This document shows positions 26,676 through 34,908 of a stretch of DNA of 64,000 nt, piece after piece; positions within the stretch are counted from its first letter, which is position 1; every line of letters begins with the position of its first letter. The DNA comes from Labedella gwakjiensis (GTDB lineage Bacteria; Actinomycetota; Actinomycetes; Actinomycetales; Microbacteriaceae): assembly GCF_003014675.1 (NCBI RefSeq), contig NZ_PYAU01000001.1, forward strand, positions 1 through 64,000, written 5' to 3'. The notes beneath the pieces are model-generated. The model searched no databases. It had not been told where the DNA came from and was given only the letters and a program-made list of their open reading frames with translations. The position numbers and the translations under genes are program-made.

Positions 26676-27948
26676 CGGAACGGCGGCCTCGGCGACCGAT
26701 GACAAGGGCGCGGCCGCCGATCCCGAGAGCGACGACCGCGAGGCCGCACGCGACCGGGAGTGGCGGAAGAGTGACGACGAGGACGACGCACCCGGCCAGG
26801 CCGACGAACGCCGACACCGCGAGGCCGCGGACCGACCGCGACCGTCGCACCAATCGCAGCGCGGAGAGGTTCGCGACGGCGTAGTACAGGAGAACCCCGA
26901 CGGACGACAACGCGACAGCAGCCGTGACGTCGGCGACGAGCACGAGCAGTATGGCCGACGCTCCGACGACCGCCTCGGCACGTGCCGGAACGCGTGACCG
27001 CGACTCGACGTGCGCGAGCCAGCCGGGCAGGTCGCGCTCGCGAGCCATCGCGAGGGCCGTCCGCCCGATCCCGGCAAGGAGGCCGAGGAGCGCGCCGAGC
27101 GCCGCAAGGGCTGCCCCCACCCGGACGACCGGACCGAGGGCGTCCCACCCGGCGGCGTGCACGACGTCGACGAGGGGCTCCGTGCTCGTCGCGAGGCGGT
27201 CGACACCCAGCACGAGCACGCACACGAACGCGATCGCGGCGTACACGCCGAGTGCCGTGGCGAAGGCGATCGTCACGGCGCGCGGGATCGTGCGCCGTGG
27301 ATCGCGCACCTCCTCGCCCAGCGTGGCGATCCGGGCATAGCCGGCGAACGCGAAGAAGAGAAGACCCGCCGCCTGCAGGACACCGTACGCAGACGACCCC
27401 TCGAGCCGGACGGCCGGTCCCCCACCGCTCGCGGAGGCCGCGACTCCCGCCGCCACCACCACGGCGAGCACGACCAGGACGAGGACGACGATGACCCGCG
27501 TGAGCGCTGCCGTCTTGCTGATCCCGAGCACGTTGACGACGACGAGCGCGACGACGACCACCACAGCGACGGGACGCTCCCACCCGTCCGGTGCGATGTA
27601 TGCGGCGACCACGAGTGCCATCGCGGCGCAACTCGCGGTCTTGCCGAGAACGAAGCTCCACCCCGCCACGAAGCCCCACCACGGGCCCAGCTCGGCCCGG
27701 CCATACGCGTAGGCTCCACCCGACGTCGGGTGGACCGCCGCGAGTTGCGCCGTGGAGCGCGCGTTGCACCAGGCGATCACGGCCACGACGCCGAGCGCGG
27801 CGAAGAGACCGGATCCGGCCGCGTCCGCCGCCGGGGCGAACACGACGAACACCCCCGCGCCGATCATCGATCCGAGACCGATGAGCACGGCGTCGCCGAG
27901 ACCGAGCCGGCGGTCGAGAGGTGTTGACGTCACCGGACGATTCTGCAT
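26662..27948 (-). CDS. APC-family amino acid permease
   Basis: A 428-residue transporter with about 12 membrane helices of the amino acid-polyamine-organocation superfamily. GLGDAVLIGLGSMIGAGVF is the APC helix 1 signature, and GGAYAYGRAELGPWWGFVAG the helix 3 region. Likely substrates are amino acids or polyamines; specificity cannot be read. I use the ATG at 27948; a GTG lies one codon upstream, and neither has a clear ribosome-binding site. It follows prs by 49 bases on the same strand. The last two codons and the stop lie inside a 15-bp tandem repeat array. Confidence 0.88.
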   Translation of the reverse strand: MQNRPVTSTPLDRRLGLGDAVLIGLGSMIGAGVFVVFAPAADAAGSGLFAALGVVAVIAWCNARSTAQLAAVHPTSGGAYAYGRAELGPWWGFVAGWSFVLGKTASCAAMALVVAAYIAPDGWERPVAVVVVVALVVVNVLGISKTAALTRVIVVLVLVVLAVVVAAGVAASASGGGPAVRLEGSSAYGVLQAAGLLFFAFAGYARIATLGEEVRDPRRTIPRAVTIAFATALGVYAAIAFVCVLVLGVDRLATSTEPLVDVVHAAGWDALGPVVRVGAALAALGALLGLLAGIGRTALAMARERDLPGWLAHVESRSRVPARAEAVVGASAILLVLVADVTAAVALSSVGVLLYYAVANLSALRLVRRSRSVRGLAVSAFVGLAGCVVLVVTLPPLPVACGLAVVALGIGGRALVIGRRGRRSVRAE

Positions 27949-27997
27949 CACCCGGGTGAACGATCGGTGCCGCGGTCGCGGCGTAAGGAGCCTCGGG

Positions 27998-28975
27998 TCA
28001 GGCGGCGCCGTCGAACATCGACGTCACCGAACCGTCGTCGAAGACCTCGTGGATCGCGCGCGCGATGAGCGGTGCGATCGGCAGGACCTGGAGGGTCGGG
28101 AAGCGCTTCTCCTCCGGGATCGGGAGGGTGTCGGTGACGACGACCGAGTCGATCGCGGCGGACTGCAGGAGCTCGGTCGCGGGGTCGCTGAACACGGCGT
28201 GGGTCGCTGCGACCACGACGCCGATCGCGCCGGCGGCCTTGAGAGCCTCTGCGGCCTTCACGATCGTGCGGCCGGTGTCGATGAGGTCGTCGACGAGCAG
28301 GCAGACCCGGCCCTCGACCTCTCCGACGATCTCGTGCACGGAGACCTGGTTGGGAACGAGCGGGTCGCGCCGCTTGTGGATGATCGCGAGCGGAGCGCCG
28401 AGCTTGTCGCTCCAGATGTCGGCCACGCGCACGCGCCCCATGTCGGGCGAGACGACGGTGAGGGTCTCGGGGTCGAGCTTCTCGCGGAAGTGCTCGAGGA
28501 GGACGGGCATGGCGAAGAGGTGGTCGACGGGACCGTCGAAGAAGCCCTGGATCTGGGCGGCGTGCAGGTCGACCGACATGATGCGGTCGGCGCCTGCGGC
28601 CTTGAAGAGGTCGGCGACGAGCCGTGCAGAGATGGGTTCGCGGCCGCGGCCCTTCTTGTCCTGCCGCGCGTACGGGTAGTACGGGGCGACGACGGTGATG
28701 CGTTTGGCCGACGCCCGCTTGAGCGCGTCGACCATGATGAGCTGCTCCATGAGCCACTCGTTGATCGGCGCGCAGTGCGACTGGATGACGAACGCGTCGC
28801 TCCCGCGCACGCTCTCGTCGTAGCGCGCGTAAATCTCTCCGTTCGCGAAGGTCCTGGCGTCCGTGTGGACGAGCTCCGAATCGAGCTCCTCGGCGATCGA
28901 CTCGGCGAGAGCGGGGTGCGCCCGTCCCGATACGAGCACGAGGCGCTTCTCTCCGCTGATCTTGATGCCGGACAC
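27998..28975 (-). CDS. prs: Ribose-phosphate pyrophosphokinase (PRPP synthetase)
   Basis: A 325-residue enzyme that makes PRPP from ribose-5-phosphate and ATP for nucleotide, His and Trp synthesis. YYPYARQDKKGRGREPISA is the ATP/flexible-loop region, SVDLHAAQIQGFF the metal and ribose site, and LVDDLIDTGRTI the PRPP-binding loop. Length and motifs match class I Prs. The gene follows glmU by 63 bases on the same strand, a conserved actinobacterial glmU-prs order, and the APC permease follows it. Confidence 0.96.
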   Translation of the reverse strand: MSGIKISGEKRLVLVSGRAHPALAESIAEELDSELVHTDARTFANGEIYARYDESVRGSDAFVIQSHCAPINEWLMEQLIMVDALKRASAKRITVVAPYYPYARQDKKGRGREPISARLVADLFKAAGADRIMSVDLHAAQIQGFFDGPVDHLFAMPVLLEHFREKLDPETLTVVSPDMGRVRVADIWSDKLGAPLAIIHKRRDPLVPNQVSVHEIVGEVEGRVCLLVDDLIDTGRTIVKAAEALKAAGAIGVVVAATHAVFSDPATELLQSAAIDSVVVTDTLPIPEEKRFPTLQVLPIAPLIARAIHEVFDDGSVTSMFDGAA

Positions 28976-29038
28976 TGGCCCTGCTTCCTGCCGTCTCCGG
29001 CTGTTGCGCTCTACTGCTCTGCTTCGTTCAGCGGCCCG

Positions 29039-30532
29039 TCATCGACCCGATTCGGGACTCTCGTCGGGGGCGGACGACTCGGCCGCTTCCGCGGCCGCGC
29101 TGCCGGGACGGTTGGAGACCGTCCAGCCTTCGAGGTTCCGTTGGGGCGCCACATTGATGGCGAGGGCGCCGGAGGGCACGTCCTTCCGGACGACCGTTCC
29201 CGCACCCGTGTACGCTCCGTCACCGATTCTAACGGGCGCCACGAACACGTTGTGCGACCCCGTGCGGACCTCGTCGCCCACGACCGTCGAGTGCTTGTTC
29301 ACACCGTCGTAGTTGGCGAAGATCGTGCCGGCCCCGATGTTCGCGCCCTCCCCGACCGTGGCGTCTCCGACGTACGAGAGGTGCGGCACCTTGCTGCGCG
29401 GGCCGATCTCGGCGTTCTTCGTCTCGACGAAGGTTCCGATCTTGCCAGCCGCGCCGAGGATCGTGCCGGGGCGGAGGTAGGCGAACGGGCCGACAGTCGC
29501 GCCGGCGCCGATGACCGCGAGGGTTCCGTCGGTGCGGCGCACCTCCGCGTCCTCGCCGATCTCGCAGTCCACGAGCGTCGTGTCCGGCCCGATCGTGGCT
29601 CCCGTCTCCACGACGGTGGCTCCGAGCAGCTGCGTTCCGGGCTTGATCGTCACGTCCGGTGCCAGGGTGACACGAAGGTCGATCCACGTGGTCGCCGGGT
29701 CGACGACCGTGACGCCGGCCAGCTGCCACTTGCGGATGATGAGGGCGTTGAGCCGAGCGGCCTGGCGTGAGAGCTGCGCGCGGTCGTTGACGCCCTCGAC
29801 CACCCACGGCTGCGAGACGGGCACAGCGTGGACCTCATGGCCTGCGGTGCGCAGCAGGCCGACGACGTCGGTCACGTACTTCTCGCCCTGGGCGTTCTCC
29901 GTCGTGAGGGACGCGAGCTGCTCGCGCAGCCGGACGGCGGAGAACACGTAGACCCCCGCGTTGATCTCCGTGATCGCGAGCTCCGCCTCTCCCGCGTCCT
30001 TCTGCTCGACGATCGCGGACACCGAGCCGTCGTCCCCGCGCACCACACGGCCGTATCCCGTGGCGTCGTCGAGGATGGCCGAGAGGATGGTGGCCGCCGC
30101 CGCCCCGGCCCGATGGCGGGCGAGGAGCTGACCGAGCGTGTCGGAGTCGAGGAGGGGAACGTCACCGTTCACCACGAGGACGTCTCCGGCGAAGTCCGCG
30201 GGGAGCGCCGACACGGCCTGCTCGACCGCGCGCCCCGTTCCGGGGATCTCGTCCTGGTCGACGACCGTCGACCCCGGGAGCTCGTCCAGGACGATCTGCG
30301 CGACCCGGTCGCGCTCGTGGCGCACCACGGTCACGACGTGATCGGCCGAGAGCGCACGCGCCGTCGCGAGGACATGGCCGAGGATCGGCACACCGGCGAT
30401 GGTGTGCAGGAGCTTCGGCGTCGCGGACTTCATGCGTGTGCCCTGGCCCGCTGCGAGGACGATCACAGCGAGGGATCGCACCCCGTCCGTCGTCGTCGGC
30501 GTCGCGGACTGCTGCTGTGTCTCATCGGTCAT
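29039..30532 (-). CDS. glmU: Bifunctional GlmU: GlcNAc-1-P uridyltransferase / GlcN-1-P acetyltransferase
   Basis: A 497-residue two-domain enzyme making UDP-GlcNAc for peptidoglycan. The N-terminal pyrophosphorylase domain has VIVLAAGQGTRMKS and the C-terminal left-handed beta-helix has hexapeptide repeats such as IGAGTIFANYDGVNKHSTVV. A Pro/Ser/Glu-rich tail ends the protein. The ATG at 30532 lies one base past the 3' end of tRNA-Gln; the only ribosome-binding sequence (GGAGG, 30543-30539) is inside the tRNA. In-frame GTGs 17 to 20 codons downstream are possible alternative starts but would remove little of the fold. tRNA-Gln/glmU/prs order is shared by other actinobacteria. Confidence 0.95.
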   Translation of the reverse strand: MTDETQQQSATPTTTDGVRSLAVIVLAAGQGTRMKSATPKLLHTIAGVPILGHVLATARALSADHVVTVVRHERDRVAQIVLDELPGSTVVDQDEIPGTGRAVEQAVSALPADFAGDVLVVNGDVPLLDSDTLGQLLARHRAGAAAATILSAILDDATGYGRVVRGDDGSVSAIVEQKDAGEAELAITEINAGVYVFSAVRLREQLASLTTENAQGEKYVTDVVGLLRTAGHEVHAVPVSQPWVVEGVNDRAQLSRQAARLNALIIRKWQLAGVTVVDPATTWIDLRVTLAPDVTIKPGTQLLGATVVETGATIGPDTTLVDCEIGEDAEVRRTDGTLAVIGAGATVGPFAYLRPGTILGAAGKIGTFVETKNAEIGPRSKVPHLSYVGDATVGEGANIGAGTIFANYDGVNKHSTVVGDEVRTGSHNVFVAPVRIGDGAYTGAGTVVRKDVPSGALAINVAPQRNLEGWTVSNRPGSAAAEAAESSAPDESPESGR

Positions 30533-30533
30533 G

Positions 30534-30605
30534 CTCCGCCTCCAGGATTCGAACCTGAACCTCACAGCTCCAAAGGCTGTCGTGCTGCCGTTACACCAAG
30601 GCGGA
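30534..30605 (-). tRNA. tRNA-Gln (anticodon UUG)
   Basis: A 72-nt cloverleaf: acceptor TCCGCCT/AGGCGGA with discriminator G, anticodon stem ACAGC/GCTGT around CTTTGGA (anticodon TTG), five-base variable loop, and T arm TCAGG-TTCGAAT-CCTGG. No CCA is encoded. It ends two bases before the glmU start codon's first base (one base lies between), on the same strand. Confidence 0.96.
30539..30543 (-). promoter_or_regulatory. glmU ribosome-binding site inside tRNA-Gln
   Basis: GGAGG on the minus strand, six bases before the glmU ATG, is the only Shine-Dalgarno-like sequence there. It spans the junction of the T stem and the acceptor 3' strand of tRNA-Gln, so it is paired in the folded tRNA and is lost from the mRNA once the tRNA is cut out. 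Confidence 0.6.
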
Positions 30606-30693
30606 TCGCGCGCGGCCTGGGCCGGCGCGCTCCGTTCCAGTCTGCCAGATGCCGACGGCTCGAACCGGTGACGGGCGCCCACCGGGCGACCGC

Positions 30694-30699
30694 GATAAT
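30694..30699 (+). promoter_or_regulatory. -10-like box just upstream of the MarR start
   Basis: GATAAT ends seven bases before the MarR ATG (30706). If it is the -10 box, transcription would begin at or next to the start codon, giving a leaderless mRNA. There is no clear Shine-Dalgarno sequence, which fits. I cannot point to a convincing -35 box at standard spacing. Confidence 0.4.
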
Positions 30700-30705
30700 G
30701 GTCGG

Positions 30706-31221
30706 ATGGCGGAACAGAGCGACGAGGTGGACCGGATCGTCGAGGCCTGGGAGCGCGAACGCCCCGACCTCAACTTCTCGCCGCTTCAAGTGCTCTCCCG
30801 CGTCTCCCGCCTCACCCGTCACCTCGAGCGGGCGCGACGGCAGGCCTTCGCCCGGTCGAAGCTCGAGTCGTGGGAGTTCGACGTGCTCGCCGCCCTCCGT
30901 CGTGCGGGCAGCCCGTACATGCTGAGCCCGAAGCAACTCCTGCAGCAGACCCTCGTCTCGAGCGGCACCATGACCAATCGCATCGATCGCCTCGTGTCTG
31001 CCGGACTCGTGGAGCGGAGGATGGATCCCCGAGACGGCCGCGGGATCCTCGTGGAGATGACGCCGAGTGGGCTCACTCGCGTCGATGCGGCGATCACGAG
31101 ACTCGTGGACGCCGAGGCCGAGCTGCTCGCGAGCCTGTCCCCGTCGGATCGAGCCAGGCTCGCCGGCCTGCTCAGGAAACTCAGCATCGGCTTCGACGGG
31201 GAGTCCGCCGAGGTCGACTGA
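30706..31221 (+). CDS. MarR family transcriptional regulator
   Basis: A 171-residue winged-helix regulator. The DNA-binding region is about residues 60-125: SPKQLLQQTLVSSGTMTNRIDRLVSAGLVERRMDPRDGRGILVEMT contains the recognition helix (SSGTMTNRIDRL) and the wing (RRMDPRDGR). N- and C-terminal helices form the dimer interface. MarR proteins usually repress a nearby operon and their own gene in response to small aromatic ligands. Here the divergent neighbour is tRNA-Gln/glmU and the convergent one is a secreted esterase, so its target is not obvious. The ATG at 30706 follows GATAAT closely and may be read from a leaderless message. Confidence 0.9.
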   Translation: MAEQSDEVDRIVEAWERERPDLNFSPLQVLSRVSRLTRHLERARRQAFARSKLESWEFDVLAALRRAGSPYMLSPKQLLQQTLVSSGTMTNRIDRLVSAGLVERRMDPRDGRGILVEMTPSGLTRVDAAITRLVDAEAELLASLSPSDRARLAGLLRKLSIGFDGESAEVD

Positions 31222-31239
31222 GGACCGGACGACGGCAGC

Positions 31240-34062
31240 TCAGCGGACGGGCTGACGGGCGAACGCGATGAGCCCCATTCCCGCCGCATTCGTGATCCAC
31301 GCGGTGTCGGGGATGCCGGCGCTCGCCGACGTGACGGCGCCTCGGTGACCGAGATAGCTGATCGTCGCCGTCGTCGGCACACTCCTGCTCAGCGTCAGCG
31401 TGACCGTACCGGCGCCGCAGGTGACACGCGTGACGGATGCCGTGGCTCCCTCGATGCGGAAGTCGGCCGCCGCTGCCGCATCGCAGGTGAGCGCCTGGGA
31501 CGCGTCCTGGACGGTGATGACGACGCCGGTGCGGTTCGCGTTCGCCCACGAGAAGGCCGCGGGCTTCGGCGGAGAGACCGGACCGGCCGGTCTCGACCCG
31601 AGGAGATCACGTCCCATCGGCAACGCGAACCAGTCGGCGAGCCGGCGGTAGCCGCGGTCGTACCCGTAGTGGCACCCGTCATGGTTCTCCAGCCCGTTGG
31701 TCGACACGATGGTCACGTCCGACCGTGCGTCCAACTGCCGCTGGATCTCCTGCACCGCTGAGATGTCATTGCCGGCACTGCAGCTGCGCACCTGCGCCAT
31801 GTACGTCTGCGTCAAGCCGGGGAAGTCCGTCTTCCAGTCGGCCAAGAGCGCCTGCATGTTGCTGCGGTGGGCCGCCGGGGCGGCGACGTCCGACTCCCCC
31901 TGATACCAGACCATCGATGTGACGCCTCGGCCCAGCCCCGCCGCTTGGATGCGCCGGAGCAGCCGACCGTAGTTCGTCCCCGCGTCGAGGGGGTTGCCGT
32001 CGTTGCGCTGGAAGAAGCTCGACGGTTTACCGCCTTCCCCTCCCATGATCACCGCGACGGGCACACCGGACTGAGCGATCATCGCGGCACCGAGTCTGAG
32101 CCCGAGCCGTCCGACCAGGCCCGGAAGACGTGGATCACGCGCATCCCCGATCGCCCGGTACCAGGTTCGGTCGGTGACGGAGACGGCCGGCGTCGACGTG
32201 GGCCCTCCGAACGTCCTGATCCACGGAGACGTGTCGGCCGCGCTGCTGAAGCCGGGCGCGTACGACCACAGCGATGAGACCGAATTGGACTGCCCCTCGA
32301 CGACGTAGACGTCGCCCGCGACGACATCGCTCGCCGAGCGGATGAGAGTCGGCGCCCCGGAAGCCCTGACCGCCCAGAGCTCCACGTCGTAGCTCGCGAG
32401 CTCCGCTGTGATGACGGTCGAGAGGGTGAACGAGGTGGCCGACGTGGTCTTCGTGGAGACCGTGACGCCGTTCCGCTTCGTGACGAGCCCCACACCGGTG
32501 ACGCTCGAATCCGTGATCGAGCCTTTCACCGGGACGGTCACGGTGCCGGTGTCGCTGTTGCGTGGGTACAACTGGTGATCGATCGGCCCAGAGGAGACGG
32601 TGACCCCGGCGGGTCGCACGTACACCTTGAGGGTCAGGTCGCTGAACTGGGCGCGATTGCGCGCGAATGTCCAGTCGGGGTCGCCGGTCGCCCGGTTCCC
32701 GACACCGACGTCGAGCGGAGTCGCCGCGGGGTAGGACCATCCGTTGACGGCGAGGACCGTCTGCCGGCTCGTGAGGTTGTGCACCTGGAACGACCCGTAT
32801 CCGGACGGGTTGCCGAGGGCCGGGGTATCGGAGAAGTCCCAGAGGGCGCTGCTCGCACCCGCCGGCGCATTGGCCGCAGCCGTCTTGTTGTACTGGTTCG
32901 GCCACATCTCGAGCGAGCCGGTGGCGCCGTCCGCTGGGGTGGTCGCCGGAACGCCGTTGATCGTCGAGCTGCGCACCGTCAGGTTGTCGACCGTCGGCCG
33001 TGTCCGCGCCGCCTCGGTCTCGGGCACCCGGAGAGCAGCGAGATTCTGCGTCCACGTGTCCATCGATGCGTAGGTCCATTGTGGTGTGCGTGCGTTCCGC
33101 CCTTCGAGGCAGTAGGCCACGCGGGAGATCGGCGTCGTGAGCTCCGCCCGTCGATCCACGACGTAGTCGACGCCGTCGAGCCACGGTTCGGCCGTCGTGG
33201 GGACCTCGGCTTCATAGAGCAGCTGATAGTCGGCGAGTTCGCCGACTCCGCTCTCGCAATCGACGGCCGCCAGTTCGGCGTACTTGACGTAGGCCGTGAG
33301 GGTGGCCGAACGCAGGGAGCCGCCCGTCTGCGAGAAGGTCCAGTCCGGATTCCCTGTCGGCTGGTTCCCGATGCCGATGTCGAGAGGACGGTCCGTGCGG
33401 TTCCAGGCGTTCACGGCCATGACCGTCTGCTTCGCCGCCGTGTTGTGGATCTGGAAGGAGCCGTAGCCCGCGGCCGTCGTCGGGGTGTCGGAGTAGTCGT
33501 ATGCATTGGTCCCGCTCCCGTTCGGCGATGCACCGGAGTAGGTGTACGGCCAGAACTCGATCGCTCCGCCCGCCGCGTTCGTCACCGACGCAACCCCGTC
33601 GCCCTGCACGGTGAGGTTCGAGACAGGCCGTGCAAGCACCCGTGCGCGCGTGGGGATCTCATAGTCTGCCGTGGTCGAGCTGAACGCGTCGAACGACGCA
33701 TAGGCGCGCTTCGCGACGCCGGTGGCTGTGACGGTCTCGAGGCAGTACGCGACCCGCTCGAACGTGCGCCGGTCGTCCACGACCCGTTCGGCGTACGGAA
33801 CGGGCTTGTTCGTGTTCCAGGTCGCTGCCCGCGGCAGCTCGACACGGTAGAGGGTCTCGAAGCCCGACGACAGCTCGGCGACGTCCGCGCATCGGTTCGG
33901 CACCGCGGCGGCGGCCTCATCGTTCCCCGAGACGGCTACGACGCCGGAGGTCGCGATGACCCCGACGAGGGCTGCGATCGACACGAGGCGTCGTGTCCTC
34001 TTCCTCTTCGTCGTTGTCTTCGTCGTCGCGGCGCCCCGAACGGCCCCCTCGTGCATCCCCAT
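31240..34062 (-). CDS. Secreted sialate O-acetylesterase-like (SASA/CE6) protein with duplicated N-terminal module
   Basis: A 940-residue exported protein. A basic region and hydrophobic segment (about 20-45) form the signal peptide. Two copies of a ~190-residue module follow (about 57-250 and 265-465); both contain RVAYCLE, SGYGSFQ or AGYGSFQ with HN, QTV(M/L)AVN, and NPDWTF or DPDWTF. The esterase domain has GQSN at 590-593 (nucleophile Ser592), WYQGESD at 719-725 and D795-G-C-H798 as the acid/base pair. A beta-sandwich of about 110 residues closes the protein. Likely role: deacetylating or otherwise attacking an acylated polysaccharide outside the cell; the exact substrate is unknown. No LPXTG anchor is present. 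Confidence 0.82.
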   Translation of the reverse strand: MGMHEGAVRGAATTKTTTKRKRTRRLVSIAALVGVIATSGVVAVSGNDEAAAAVPNRCADVAELSSGFETLYRVELPRAATWNTNKPVPYAERVVDDRRTFERVAYCLETVTATGVAKRAYASFDAFSSTTADYEIPTRARVLARPVSNLTVQGDGVASVTNAAGGAIEFWPYTYSGASPNGSGTNAYDYSDTPTTAAGYGSFQIHNTAAKQTVMAVNAWNRTDRPLDIGIGNQPTGNPDWTFSQTGGSLRSATLTAYVKYAELAAVDCESGVGELADYQLLYEAEVPTTAEPWLDGVDYVVDRRAELTTPISRVAYCLEGRNARTPQWTYASMDTWTQNLAALRVPETEAARTRPTVDNLTVRSSTINGVPATTPADGATGSLEMWPNQYNKTAAANAPAGASSALWDFSDTPALGNPSGYGSFQVHNLTSRQTVLAVNGWSYPAATPLDVGVGNRATGDPDWTFARNRAQFSDLTLKVYVRPAGVTVSSGPIDHQLYPRNSDTGTVTVPVKGSITDSSVTGVGLVTKRNGVTVSTKTTSATSFTLSTVITAELASYDVELWAVRASGAPTLIRSASDVVAGDVYVVEGQSNSVSSLWSYAPGFSSAADTSPWIRTFGGPTSTPAVSVTDRTWYRAIGDARDPRLPGLVGRLGLRLGAAMIAQSGVPVAVIMGGEGGKPSSFFQRNDGNPLDAGTNYGRLLRRIQAAGLGRGVTSMVWYQGESDVAAPAAHRSNMQALLADWKTDFPGLTQTYMAQVRSCSAGNDISAVQEIQRQLDARSDVTIVSTNGLENHDGCHYGYDRGYRRLADWFALPMGRDLLGSRPAGPVSPPKPAAFSWANANRTGVVITVQDASQALTCDAAAAADFRIEGATASVTRVTCGAGTVTLTLSRSVPTTATISYLGHRGAVTSASAGIPDTAWITNAAGMGLIAFARQPVR

Positions 34063-34197
34063 CCGAACGTCTCCCGCGCATCGCAGACCGTTCCGACGGC
34101 GCTCTCCCCGACGGTGTCGGCGCGGAACGGGATCACGCTATCGGCGCACCCGCGAGGGGGACATGACACCGGCTCAGTTTCGCCCTGTGCCGTACTC

Positions 34198-34215
34198 CCC
34201 CGCGTTCGGGCGGGG
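34198..34215 (-). terminator. GC-rich hairpin downstream of metI
   Basis: ccccgc-gttcgg-gcgggg forms a perfect 6-bp stem with a six-base loop, 31 bases beyond the metI stop in the direction of transcription. It is a plausible terminator for the metQNI operon; no T-run is present. Confidence 0.45.
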
Positions 34216-34245
34216 CATCCCGAGCGGGACGACGGCGGGCGGCTG

Positions 34246-34908
34246 TCAGCGTCGGAGGATCTTGCGAGCCAGCGCGTTGCCGAGGAACTGGACGAGCTGC
34301 ACGAGCACGATCACGATCGCGAGGGCCGTCCAGGTGACGACGGGTTCGAACTGACGGAAGCCGTATTGGATGGCGAACGCTCCGAGCCCTCCCCCGTTGA
34401 TGACGCCGGCGACGGCCGACATGTCGACGATCGCGACGAAGACGAACGTGTAACCGAGGATGAGCGGGCCGAGCGCCTCCGGCAGCACGATCGTGAAGAT
34501 GGTGCGGATCGGGCCGGCGCCCGCGGCCCTCGCCGCCTCGATGACGCCCGGAGACACCGTGAGGAGGTTCTGCTCCACGATGCGACTGATGCCGAAGGTC
34601 GACGCGAGGGAGATGGTGAAGATCGCCGCCTCCGTCCCGATCCCCGTTCCGATCACGGTGCGGGCGAGCGGTTGGAACGCCGTCAGGAAGATGATGAACG
34701 GGATCGGCCGGAAGATGTTCACGATCACGTTGAGGATGCCGAACACCACGCGGTTGGCGAAGAGGTTGCCGGCGCGCGTGACGTACAGCGCGAGGCCCAC
34801 GATGAGGCCGCCGATCCCACCGAAGAGCAGGCTCGCGAAGACGAGCCACAGCGTCTCGACGGTGGCCTGCAGGAACTGGGGTCCGAGGTCTGAGAGCACG
34901 TCCATCAC
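34246..34908 (-). CDS. metI: Methionine ABC transporter permease MetI
   Basis: A 220-residue permease with five membrane helices of the MetI family. ARAAGAGPIRTIFTIVLPEA is the EAA-type loop that contacts the MetN ATPase, and NVIVNIFRPIPFIIFLTAFQ is a conserved MetI segment. It overlaps the metN stop by four bases (ATGA). Together with MetN and MetQ it imports methionine or related sulfur compounds. Last gene of the three-gene operon. Confidence 0.93.
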   Translation of the reverse strand: MMDVLSDLGPQFLQATVETLWLVFASLLFGGIGGLIVGLALYVTRAGNLFANRVVFGILNVIVNIFRPIPFIIFLTAFQPLARTVIGTGIGTEAAIFTISLASTFGISRIVEQNLLTVSPGVIEAARAAGAGPIRTIFTIVLPEALGPLILGYTFVFVAIVDMSAVAGVINGGGLGAFAIQYGFRQFEPVVTWTALAIVIVLVQLVQFLGNALARKILRR

